A DNA stretch of 40,309 nucleotides from Planctomycetota bacterium (lineage in GTDB: Bacteria; Planctomycetota; Planctomycetia; Planctomycetales; Planctomycetaceae), in contig JAQBWV010000032.1 in the NCBI GenBank assembly GCA_027624335.1, positions 1-40,309 of the forward strand. The letters are read 5' to 3'. Within the stretch, counting starts at the first letter, position 1. Each line of letters starts with the position of its first letter. Below, piece after piece: positions 27,676-35,528 of this stretch. The notes beneath the pieces were generated by a model. The model did not search any database. It saw nothing but the letters and a program-made list of their open reading frames with translations, and was not told the origin of the DNA. A program made the position numbers and the translations under genes.

Positions 27676-30156
27676 ATGTCAATCAAAACTCACCTTAAGC
27701 AGTTGACAGCGACTGTGACGCTGGCGGTTGCCCTCGTTATCTTGTCCGCTTCGGTCGCAGGCGCGGACGCGACAGTGACGATCGCAGGCGAACTGCAAGT
27801 CTACCCGGCGGCAATCACGGTGAACCATCGAGGACGACCGCATTCTGCTTTGATCACCGCCCGATCAACGGATGGTCTGTCGATTGATCTGACCTCTGCC
27901 GCCACCTGGCAGAGCAGTGACGAGGCCGTCGCGACGGTCGATCTATTCGGTTGGATCCAGCCGGTCTCCAATGGTCAGGCGACGATCACAGCAACAGTGA
28001 ATGACAGAACGGTTTCCGTTCCCGTGACCGTGCAGCTTCAAGAGAAGCCGAGACCACACAGCTTCCGCCACGACGTCATGCCTGTGCTGTCGAAAGGCGG
28101 CTGCAACATGGGATCGTGTCATGGCTATTCGCTCGGCAAGAATGGTTTCAAGCTGTCGTTGCGTGGTTCCGATCCGGGGCCGGATTACGAATCATTGACG
28201 GAGGAATTCTTCCAGCGGCGAGTTAACCGACACAATCCCGCTGCGAGTCTGCTGATCACAAAGCCCCTGGGCGACGTCCCTCATCAGGGAGGCGTCCGCT
28301 TCAATCGGGGAAGTCTGCAGCACGAACTCCTTCTGGGCTGGGTTCGCGAAGGAGCACAGAGTGATGTTGTCGATCCTGGCCGGGTTGAGTCGGTCCACAT
28401 TAAGCCGGAGAACGCAGTTCTCCGGCCTGGCATGCAGCATCAGGTTCAATTGATTGCCAGGTATTCCGATGGTTCGACGCGAGACGTAACGCGGCTCGGC
28501 ATCTTCACGGCGAACACCGAACTGGTCGCCACGGTCGATGATGTGGGACTCGTTTCGGCCAGCGAACTCGGGGAGACGGCGGTCGTGGCGCGTTTCGAAA
28601 GAATCTTTGCCACGGCTAATTTCATCGTGCTCGATCCGAATCCGCACTTTCAGCCGACTCCTGTTCCTGAAAACCTGATCGATCGATTTGTTATCGAGAA
28701 GCTCAACGAACTGAACATCAAGCCTTCGGGCATCGTGGAAGACGCTGGTTTCCTGCGACGAACCAGCCTGGACCTGATCGGCGTTCAACCAACTCCAGAA
28801 GAGGTGATGGCTTTCCTGAATGATCCGTCTCCCGATAAGCGGCTGCGAGCGTTCGATGCGTTGGTTCAACGTCCCGAATTCGTTGACTGGTGGTCGCTCA
28901 AGTGGGGCGACCTGTTGCAGAATTCGCGGAACCGACTAAGCGATCCGGCTGTGTTCGCTTTTCGAGAATGGATCCGGGCGGCTGTTGCGGAGAACCGACC
29001 GATCGACGAATTCGTCAGGGAACTGCTCACCAGTCGCGGCAACTTCATGGACAATCCTGCTGCCGCATATTTCGCAGTGAGCAAGGATCCCGATGAGACG
29101 CTGCAACGAGCGACTCAGGTGTTCTGCGGAGTGCGTATGCTGTGTGCGAAGTGTCATCCTCACCCGTTTGAAAACTGGACTCAGGCCGACTACTACGGTT
29201 TGCACAGTTTCTTCAACCAGGTCACAGCGAAGAATGATCCGCGTCTCGCCGATGTCACGAACGCGAAGACTATCGTCGTCAATCTCGCCGCCGGTTATTC
29301 GACGAATCCACGTTCCGGCCAGTTGCAGCCGCCACGTTTTCTGGGAGCGGGCGAACCGGAACTGACTCCCGCTACTGACCGTCGCGCGGCTTACGCCCAA
29401 TGGCTGACGTCGCCTGAGAACCCACACTTTGCACGCAGCATTGCCAACCGGGTCTGGAGCTATTTCTTTCATCGTGGGATCATTGATCCTGTTGACGATT
29501 TGAGGACGACAAATCCACCGATCAACCCTGGCCTGCTGGACGCGTTGACGAAAGAGTTCGTCGAACACAAATTCGACATACGGCACCTCATGCGTCGCAT
29601 CGTCATGTCGCAGACCTACCAGCGCAGCAGCGTTCCCACTGATTCCAACGGCCACGACGATTTGAATTTCTCACATGCCATTCCTCGGCGTCTGCCTGCC
29701 GAGGCTCTGCTGGATTCACTCGTCCAGGCAACGGGAATTGTCGAATCGATTACGGGTGCGCCAGCAGGCTTCTCGGCGGCTCAGTTGCCTGACGCGAACG
29801 TGACCAGCGAGTTCCTGAATCTGTTCGGCAAGCCTCAGCGGATGGAAGCCTGCGAATGTGAACGCGACGACGGCGCCAACATGCTCCAGGCACTGCACTT
29901 CATCAACGGCAAATCCATCCTCGCTCGCGTCGCATCTCCGAGCGGGCGAGTTGCACAACTGATCAATCGGAAGACTCCAGACGCTGAGTTAGTCAATCAG
30001 CTGTACCTGTGGTGTCTCGCCAGGCCAGCGACAAAAGAAGAAGTCGAATTAAGCATGGCCTTCATCGCGTCCTACGAACCAGAGAAACGAGCGGAGGCGG
30101 GGCAGGACCTGATGTGGGCGTTACTCAACAGCCGAGACTTCATGCTTGTGCATTGA
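27676..30156 (+). CDS. DUF1549/DUF1553 protein with bacterial Ig-like domains and CX4CH motif, module 3
   Basis: This is an 826-residue exported protein with a signal peptide ending VAGADA near residue 32. A bacterial Ig-like (BIG2-type) domain spans about 33-120 (WQSSDEAVATVDLFGWIQPV). The cytochrome-like segment then has CNMGSCHG (C143, C148, H149), a CX4CH spacing instead of the CXXCH in the other modules. A second Ig-like domain (about 237-325) precedes DUF1549 (FLRRTSLDLIGVQPTPEEV), which contains CAKCHPHPFENW (C490, C493, H494). DUF1553 follows (YAQWLTSPENPHFARSIANR) and the end is NSRDFMLVH. This is a known planctomycete variant architecture whose function is not established. The Ig-like domains may hold it on the surface or bind a polymer (inference). 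AGGA lies 13 bases before the ATG. Confidence 0.92.
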   Translation: MSIKTHLKQLTATVTLAVALVILSASVAGADATVTIAGELQVYPAAITVNHRGRPHSALITARSTDGLSIDLTSAATWQSSDEAVATVDLFGWIQPVSNGQATITATVNDRTVSVPVTVQLQEKPRPHSFRHDVMPVLSKGGCNMGSCHGYSLGKNGFKLSLRGSDPGPDYESLTEEFFQRRVNRHNPAASLLITKPLGDVPHQGGVRFNRGSLQHELLLGWVREGAQSDVVDPGRVESVHIKPENAVLRPGMQHQVQLIARYSDGSTRDVTRLGIFTANTELVATVDDVGLVSASELGETAVVARFERIFATANFIVLDPNPHFQPTPVPENLIDRFVIEKLNELNIKPSGIVEDAGFLRRTSLDLIGVQPTPEEVMAFLNDPSPDKRLRAFDALVQRPEFVDWWSLKWGDLLQNSRNRLSDPAVFAFREWIRAAVAENRPIDEFVRELLTSRGNFMDNPAAAYFAVSKDPDETLQRATQVFCGVRMLCAKCHPHPFENWTQADYYGLHSFFNQVTAKNDPRLADVTNAKTIVVNLAAGYSTNPRSGQLQPPRFLGAGEPELTPATDRRAAYAQWLTSPENPHFARSIANRVWSYFFHRGIIDPVDDLRTTNPPINPGLLDALTKEFVEHKFDIRHLMRRIVMSQTYQRSSVPTDSNGHDDLNFSHAIPRRLPAEALLDSLVQATGIVESITGAPAGFSAAQLPDANVTSEFLNLFGKPQRMEACECERDDGANMLQALHFINGKSILARVASPSGRVAQLINRKTPDAELVNQLYLWCLARPATKEEVELSMAFIASYEPEKRAEAGQDLMWALLNSRDFMLVH

Positions 30157-30331
30157 GGCTTCGTATTGGAGATCGCTGATTAGTGTTCCTTCAATTTTCG
30201 CGACACTGTGTCAGCCCAGGACTTGTGGACTGCGAAGTGAGTGAGGGAACTCGTTTGACAGGGTCGTGTTTGCGGCGCGATCAACCGGAATTGGACTCCT
30301 GTTATCGAGTGCGACGATCGTTCCCAACTCA

Positions 30332-31792
30332 TCAGGCGATGACTTGTGCGATCGGATCGGCGCCTTCGACGCCGACCAGCCGATGATCCAGTCCGTCGTA
30401 GAAGTACGATAGTCGGTTTGGATCGAATCCGAGCTGATTCAGGATCGTCGCGTGCAGGTTTCTGACATGGAATCGATCTTCCACAGCCTTGCTGCCCAGA
30501 TCGTCGGTTGTACCGACGCTGACGCCGCCTTTGATGCCACCACCAGCCATCCACATCGTGAAGCCGTAACTGTTGTGGTCGCGACCGGTTCCCTTGGCAT
30601 ATTCAGCCGTAGGCTGCCGACCGAATTCGCCGCCCCAGACGATCAGTGTGTTCTTCAGCATGCCTCGCTGCTTGAGATCTTTCAGCAGGCCGGCAATGGG
30701 CTTGTCGGTTTCGGCAGCGTGCAGGTCATGGTTGAGTTGCAGGTCTCCGTGTGCGTCCCAGTTGGCATCATTGTGGTTGCCGCCCGAATAGATTTGCACG
30801 AAGCGAACTCCTCGTTCGACCAACCTGCGAGCCAGTAAGCATTGCCCGCCGAACGTGCCCGACTTCTCACCATTCAGGCCGTACATCTCTTGCGTCGCGG
30901 CTGTCTCCTGAGCGATGTCGGTTGCTTCCGGAGCAGCAGTCTGCATGCGGAATGCCAGTTCATAGTTCGCGATGCGAGCGGCGAGATCGGAGTTGTCGAC
31001 TCGTGACTGCTGATGCTCCCGGTTGTAGATATCCAGCGTCTCCAGCAGCTTTTTCTGTGTGGTGGCTGTCATCCCTTCGGGCGGAGCAAGATTCAGAATC
31101 GGAGTTCCCTTTGAACGCATGATTGTTGCCTGGTAACTCGCAGGCATGTACCCGCAGCTCCAGTTCTTGGCACCGGAAATCGGGCCACCGCGAGGGTCAA
31201 GCATCACGACAAACCCAGGAAGATTCTGGTTCTCGCTACCGAGCCCGTACGTCGTCCAGGAGCCCAGACACGGGCTGCCACTGAGAATGCTGCCGCTGTT
31301 CATCATCAGCATGGCCGACCCGTGAATCGGCGAGTCGGCAGTCATGGAATGCAGGAACGCGATATCGTCGACCATTTCGGCCTTATGAGGGAACAGGTCG
31401 GACACCCATTTCCCGCACTCGCCGTACTGCTTGAAATCCCAGCGAGGTTCGACGATGCGTCCCTGGTTGCGATGCCCGCCTCGACCGAAGGTCTTAACGT
31501 CGATGGTTTTGTTGTCCATCCCCTTCATCTTGGGTTTGTAATCGAACGTGTCGATATGACTTGGTCCTCCGTACATATAGAGGAAGATTACGGACGTCGC
31601 CTGCGGCTCGAAGTGCGGCTTCTTCGGAGCCAGCGGATTCGTCCACGCAGTCTGTCCGTCTGCCGCGACGGTCTGATGGTCGAGAAAACCGTCGTCACTC
31701 AACAGTCCGGCCAAAGCGGTGCCAGTGAAACCGGCGCCGGTCTGCCAGAGAAACTCGCGCCGAGTTCGGCCGCAGAAACTTGAATTGGTCAT
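30332..31792 (-). CDS. DUF1501 family protein, module 4
   Basis: This 486-residue DUF1501 protein has the Tat-type N-terminus MTNSSFCGRTRREFLWQTGA (arginines 11-12). That motif selects the ATG at 31792; the frame stays open to 31948, but that extension translates the REPIN-like repeat and is rejected. Conserved blocks are YMYGGPSHIDTFDYKPKM, NWDAHGDLQ, WGGEFGRQP and TGRDHNSYGFTMWMAGGG, with LHATILNQLGFDPNRLSYFY near the end. All presumed metal-binding positions are present. It follows the module 4 cytochrome/DUF1553 gene on the same strand after a 201-base gap that holds the repeat hairpin. It converges on module 3 across a 175-base gap with no clear terminator. Confidence 0.93.
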   Translation of the reverse strand: MTNSSFCGRTRREFLWQTGAGFTGTALAGLLSDDGFLDHQTVAADGQTAWTNPLAPKKPHFEPQATSVIFLYMYGGPSHIDTFDYKPKMKGMDNKTIDVKTFGRGGHRNQGRIVEPRWDFKQYGECGKWVSDLFPHKAEMVDDIAFLHSMTADSPIHGSAMLMMNSGSILSGSPCLGSWTTYGLGSENQNLPGFVVMLDPRGGPISGAKNWSCGYMPASYQATIMRSKGTPILNLAPPEGMTATTQKKLLETLDIYNREHQQSRVDNSDLAARIANYELAFRMQTAAPEATDIAQETAATQEMYGLNGEKSGTFGGQCLLARRLVERGVRFVQIYSGGNHNDANWDAHGDLQLNHDLHAAETDKPIAGLLKDLKQRGMLKNTLIVWGGEFGRQPTAEYAKGTGRDHNSYGFTMWMAGGGIKGGVSVGTTDDLGSKAVEDRFHVRNLHATILNQLGFDPNRLSYFYDGLDHRLVGVEGADPIAQVIA

Positions 31793-31862
31793 GGTGGTAA
31801 CCCTGTATTCACGCTGTGAGGTTAACAGCTCGTTGAACTTACGCAGATATCCTGATTCGACG

Positions 31863-31938
31863 TGTGCCACTGGCTCGGCCAGTGTCGAATTGCCAGCAGC
31901 CGCCGATTTCAAAAGGCACTGGCAAAGCCAGTGGCACA
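31863..31938. repeat. REPIN-like inverted doublet in the module 4 operon gap
   Basis: The left arm is TGTGC followed by CACTGGC, 3 bases, GCCAGTG. The right arm, 32 bases on, is CACTGGC, 3 bases, GCCAGTG followed by GCACA. Each arm is palindromic and the two are inverted, differing only in the 3-base centres (TCG versus AAA). It lies between the stop of the cytochrome/DUF1553 gene and the start of DUF1501 in module 4. In RNA it could form two small hairpins or one long stem, which might affect transcript stability or the expression ratio of the two genes (inference). Confidence 0.75.
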
Positions 31939-31993
31939 CAAAAGTCAATCGGCTGGTAACAGTCAGTCTGTTGTGTCGAGCCCCTTTGCTGCG

Positions 31994-34528
31994 TCAGTCG
32001 AGATAAAGAAACTCATTCAGATTGTAAATTGCCAGGCAGAAGTACTTGAGCGCAGCATCCGCCGGGATGCCGTCCTGCTGGAGTGAGTCGATCAGCGCGA
32101 TGCCGCGACCAATCTCCTGTTTCGACGGACGTCTTTGCGTGACTCGTGTCAGACCGAGTTCGACCTGTCGTGTGACATCGTCACCAGCTTTCTGATGCAG
32201 GAAGCCAGCCAGAACGGCTGACTGTCGATTCATGAACTCGCTGTTCAGCAGGCTCAACGCCTGAGTCGGCTGAGTCGTTACGAAACGAACCGGACAGGTC
32301 GAGTCGACATCGGCAAAGTCGAAGTCAGCCATCAGCGGCTCAACGAGCGATCTCTTAATAAAGATGTAACACGCGCGACGAGCACGCTCTGCTTCGGACG
32401 AATTGCCCCACCCAGCACCCGGACGCGACTGCCCGGCGAAAACTTCTGGCGGGATGATCGGGTAAATGCTCGGTCCGCCCATTTTCAGATTCAGGCTTCC
32501 ATTGGCAGCGTGTACCGAATCCCGCAGTTCTTCTGACGAGAGTCGACGCATTGTGAAACGCCAGTAGAGCTTGTTGGCTGGGTCTTCGGCCAGTTCCTTA
32601 TCGCTGGCCTGAGAACTCATGCGGTACGTACTCGAAAGCATGATGAGCTTGTGCAGTGGCTTGAGTTTCCAGCCGCCCTGCATGAACCGTGTCGCCAGCC
32701 AGTCAAGAAGTTCCGGATGCGTCGGACGGTCTCCAATGTTCCCGAAGTTGTTGGATGAACCGACGATTCCTCGACCGAAATGGTGTTGCCAGATTCTATT
32801 AACCATGACACGTGCGGTGAGCTGGTTATCCTCGCTGGCGATCCAGTTGGCCAGTGCCGTGCGGCGTCCGCTGGACTTTCCTGAAGCGGGCGTTTTGATA
32901 ACCGGCTCGGGCGGAGAAAGGATCGACGGGAACGCTGGTTCGACTTTTTCGCCTTCGACGTTGGCACTGCCGCGAACCAGGATGAAGGTGTCTCGAGGAG
33001 TTGCACCGATCTCTTTGATGATCAAAGCGTGAGCAAGTTCTGCCGGACGCGTGTCTTCAATCACCTTTCTTCGAGCGACCGCAGTTTCATAATCTGCAAC
33101 GAGCTGCTTCGAGATACCGTTGCCCGAGTACTTTCGAGCGAGATCGATGCGCACGGCGGAGGCCTTGAAGTCTTCCTTCTCCGGAGGCGTCAGCAATTCA
33201 TGCAGCTTCCGCTCCACGAAGTCGATCTTGCGACGGTGTTCGTTCAGCTCCCGGTCGAGGTCTTTGCGAATCGCCGCCTGTTTCTCCTGGTCAGCATTAA
33301 CCGCGACGGGTCCGATGGATGCATCTTCGACAGACTCGTGGCTGCGGACTCCGTAGCGTTGAACTCCGTTGAAGAAGGCCAGAAAGCTGTAATAGTCCTT
33401 CTGTGGAATCGGGTCGATCTTGTGGTTATGGCACCGGGCACAGTTCATCGTCAGCCCCAGAAACACCTGCGAAGTCGTCAACAGGATGTCGTCCAGGTCG
33501 TCGTATAGCGCCTGTTTCTGGCTGACTGGTTCATCGTCCCAGATGCCCAGTCGGTAATAACCGGTTGCCACGATAGAGTCCGGGGTTAGCGGTTCGATCT
33601 CGTCGCCGGCCAGCTGCTCTTTGATGAAGTCGGTGTAGGGCTTATCGGCGTTGAAACTGTTGATGACGTAATCCCGATATCGCCAGATGAACGGTTTGGT
33701 GTCGTCCCTTTCGTAACTGTTGCTCTCGGCGTAGCGGACCAGATCAAGCCAGTGACGCCCCCATCGCTCGCCGTACTGCGGCGAATCCAACAGCCTGTCG
33801 ATTACGGCTTCGAATGCCTTCCCGGAATTGTCATTCTGGAACGCTTCGATGTCCTCAATTGAAGGCGGCAGTCCGGTCAGGTCGTAGAAAGCGCGGCGGA
33901 TCAATTTTGCTTTGTCGGCGGCGTGTGAAGGCGAGAGATTCGCTGCCTCAAGTTTCGACAGGATAAAGTTGTCGATTGGGTTGGTGACCCATTTCTCGCT
34001 GTTGACTTTCGGGACGGGTGGATCCGCGACGGGCTGAAAGGCCCAGTATTTCTTTGTCTCATCGCTGACGACTGTGGCTGGGTTTGTCCTGTGAATCTCC
34101 GGTCGAGCGAATTCCACATCGACCGGGATCTGAGCCCCCAGCTTGACCCATTCGGTCAGAACTTCGATCTGGTCAGCAGGTAGCTTGTTCTTTGGCGGCA
34201 TCTCGTAGGACTTGTAGTTGATCGCTTCCAGAAGGATGCTGGCATCCGGTTTGCCGATGTCCACTGCCGGCCCGGATTCACCGCCGACCAGAATTCCGGC
34301 GCGACTGCCCAGAAAGAGCCCGCCCTTCAAGTCCGACTTCGGGCCGTGACAGGAGAAGCAACTTGCTTCCAGGATCGGCTGGACCTTTGTCTTATAGAAA
34401 TCAGTAGCTTTGGCAGAATCAACATCGGCGGCGCAAACCGTTGACGTCGAAATTCTCGGCGCCGTAAAAAGCGCCACGCCGATCGTCACGGACAAAGCTG
34501 AAATCAGGGATCGATTTGTCATGGTCAT
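31994..34528 (-). CDS. Planctomycete cytochrome-c/DUF1549/DUF1553 protein, module 4
   Basis: This is an 844-residue exported protein. I use the ATG at 34528 (MTMTNRSLISALSVTIGVAL), which starts the signal peptide and has GGAAG 5 bases upstream; the frame opens at 34582. The cytochrome-c-like domain has CFSCHG (C57, C60, H61) and the EMPPKNKLP methionine segment. DUF1549 has FYDLTGLPPSIEDIEAF and CARCHNHKIDPIPQKDYYSF. DUF1553 begins around TALANWIASEDNQLTARVMV and the protein ends NLNEFLYLD. A charged helical linker (DQEKQAAIRKDLDRELNEHR) separates the two DUF domains. It is the shortest of the PSCyt1-type proteins in this window and lacks the insert of the module 2 protein. It is probably co-transcribed with the DUF1501 gene that follows. 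Function is not established. Confidence 0.93.
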   Translation of the reverse strand: MTMTNRSLISALSVTIGVALFTAPRISTSTVCAADVDSAKATDFYKTKVQPILEASCFSCHGPKSDLKGGLFLGSRAGILVGGESGPAVDIGKPDASILLEAINYKSYEMPPKNKLPADQIEVLTEWVKLGAQIPVDVEFARPEIHRTNPATVVSDETKKYWAFQPVADPPVPKVNSEKWVTNPIDNFILSKLEAANLSPSHAADKAKLIRRAFYDLTGLPPSIEDIEAFQNDNSGKAFEAVIDRLLDSPQYGERWGRHWLDLVRYAESNSYERDDTKPFIWRYRDYVINSFNADKPYTDFIKEQLAGDEIEPLTPDSIVATGYYRLGIWDDEPVSQKQALYDDLDDILLTTSQVFLGLTMNCARCHNHKIDPIPQKDYYSFLAFFNGVQRYGVRSHESVEDASIGPVAVNADQEKQAAIRKDLDRELNEHRRKIDFVERKLHELLTPPEKEDFKASAVRIDLARKYSGNGISKQLVADYETAVARRKVIEDTRPAELAHALIIKEIGATPRDTFILVRGSANVEGEKVEPAFPSILSPPEPVIKTPASGKSSGRRTALANWIASEDNQLTARVMVNRIWQHHFGRGIVGSSNNFGNIGDRPTHPELLDWLATRFMQGGWKLKPLHKLIMLSSTYRMSSQASDKELAEDPANKLYWRFTMRRLSSEELRDSVHAANGSLNLKMGGPSIYPIIPPEVFAGQSRPGAGWGNSSEAERARRACYIFIKRSLVEPLMADFDFADVDSTCPVRFVTTQPTQALSLLNSEFMNRQSAVLAGFLHQKAGDDVTRQVELGLTRVTQRRPSKQEIGRGIALIDSLQQDGIPADAALKYFCLAIYNLNEFLYLD

Positions 34529-34870
34529 GGTTTCTTCCGAGTGTTCCAGATTCGCCAATAGTGCCTGGTGGCGATACATCACCTGGCATTCAGGAAGGAA
34601 GGTGATGGCTCAGCCAAGCCTGGATTCAACCGGCACTTGCAGACTTGAATCGTGATGCTTTGCGAATCGCCCGTCTACTCCAGGAACGCGGGAGTCCGAC
34701 AGACCCTCGATGAATGAGGTGGAGGCAGTTGTTCGCAGACCTCTGGTCGCGAGCTCGCGAGCTGTCGAGGTCCTGACTCGCTGCCGCCATGGCGTAGACA
34801 TGCCTATAACTTGTCGACTCGACATGCGCGGTCAGACGCCGCGTTCAGGGATCACTATGGGAGCTGCAAC
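34529..34870. other. Divergent intergenic region
   Basis: These 342 bases separate the leftward module 4 operon from the rightward unknown soluble-protein gene. Open frames here are short extensions of the two neighbours and have no family resemblance. A GC-rich stretch near 34748-34762 repeats GCGAGC around a small palindrome. Promoters for both directions are expected, but no consensus pair is evident. Confidence 0.45.
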
Positions 34871-35344
34871 ATGAGATGGAAGGACTGGCTGGTAAAGTGG
34901 AAGCTCACGTCGTTGAAGATCAATGTGAAGTTTCTTGAAATGGAGTGGAACCCGTCTGACGAAGATCGTCACGCCGCGTGGGATATGTATGTCGAACTGC
35001 TAACCCGGATTGCGACGCAACCGCTGGCCGACGAGGAAGGTGACGAGGCGAGTGCTTTGAAAAGTCTTCACGCGATCTTTCCGCTGACTCGGGAAATCAT
35101 CCGCAGCAACTTCGGTTGCGTTGAATTCACCAAAATTGCGGTTGTCGTCCTCAACCAGGTGCTGCGTCCCTTCACCGCGCGATGGCATCGTTTGTCGCTG
35201 CAGAGCGGGTTTGAGAATCCAGCATCATGTACACAGTTTCGCGCCGAGTTATGTGAACTTCAAAAGGACATGCTTAAGTACACGAAGATGCTGGGAGACA
35301 TGGCCGGCATCGAAGAAGACCTCACTCGACTGGAAGGCGATTGA
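34871..35344 (+). CDS. Hypothetical soluble protein, possibly a conserved unnamed family
   Basis: This 157-residue protein begins MRWKDWLVKWKLTSLKINVK; GGGAG lies 8 bases before the ATG at 34871, which is better supported than the in-frame ATG at 34811. The sequence is predicted helical and dense in aromatic and charged residues, with blocks that look conserved rather than random: MEWNPSDEDRHAAWDMYVEL, LLTRIATQPL, IFPLTREIIRSN, VVVLNQVLRPFTARWHRL and ELQKDMLKYTKMLGDMAGIE. I have an impression of similar proteins in other bacteria but cannot name the family or its function. There is no signal peptide or membrane segment, so it is probably cytoplasmic, unlike most products around it. It lies 184 bases before the DUF1080 fusion gene on the same strand. 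Confidence 0.75.
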   Translation: MRWKDWLVKWKLTSLKINVKFLEMEWNPSDEDRHAAWDMYVELLTRIATQPLADEEGDEASALKSLHAIFPLTREIIRSNFGCVEFTKIAVVVLNQVLRPFTARWHRLSLQSGFENPASCTQFRAELCELQKDMLKYTKMLGDMAGIEEDLTRLEGD

Positions 35345-35528
35345 GCAATCAGCCTCTTGCGTTGCAGATTGACGACCGTCATTGTTTCACGCCGGTTCCT
35401 GGCACCTCGTGTCGCTTCGCAACGCAGGCTGCGAGCAACCAGTGTTGCCCTGCGGTTTCTGCGTTCCGCTGAATTCTGTAATGCCTGACCCATCTAAGTT
35501 CCAGTTTCCTAAGAAAAGGTACCTCTAT

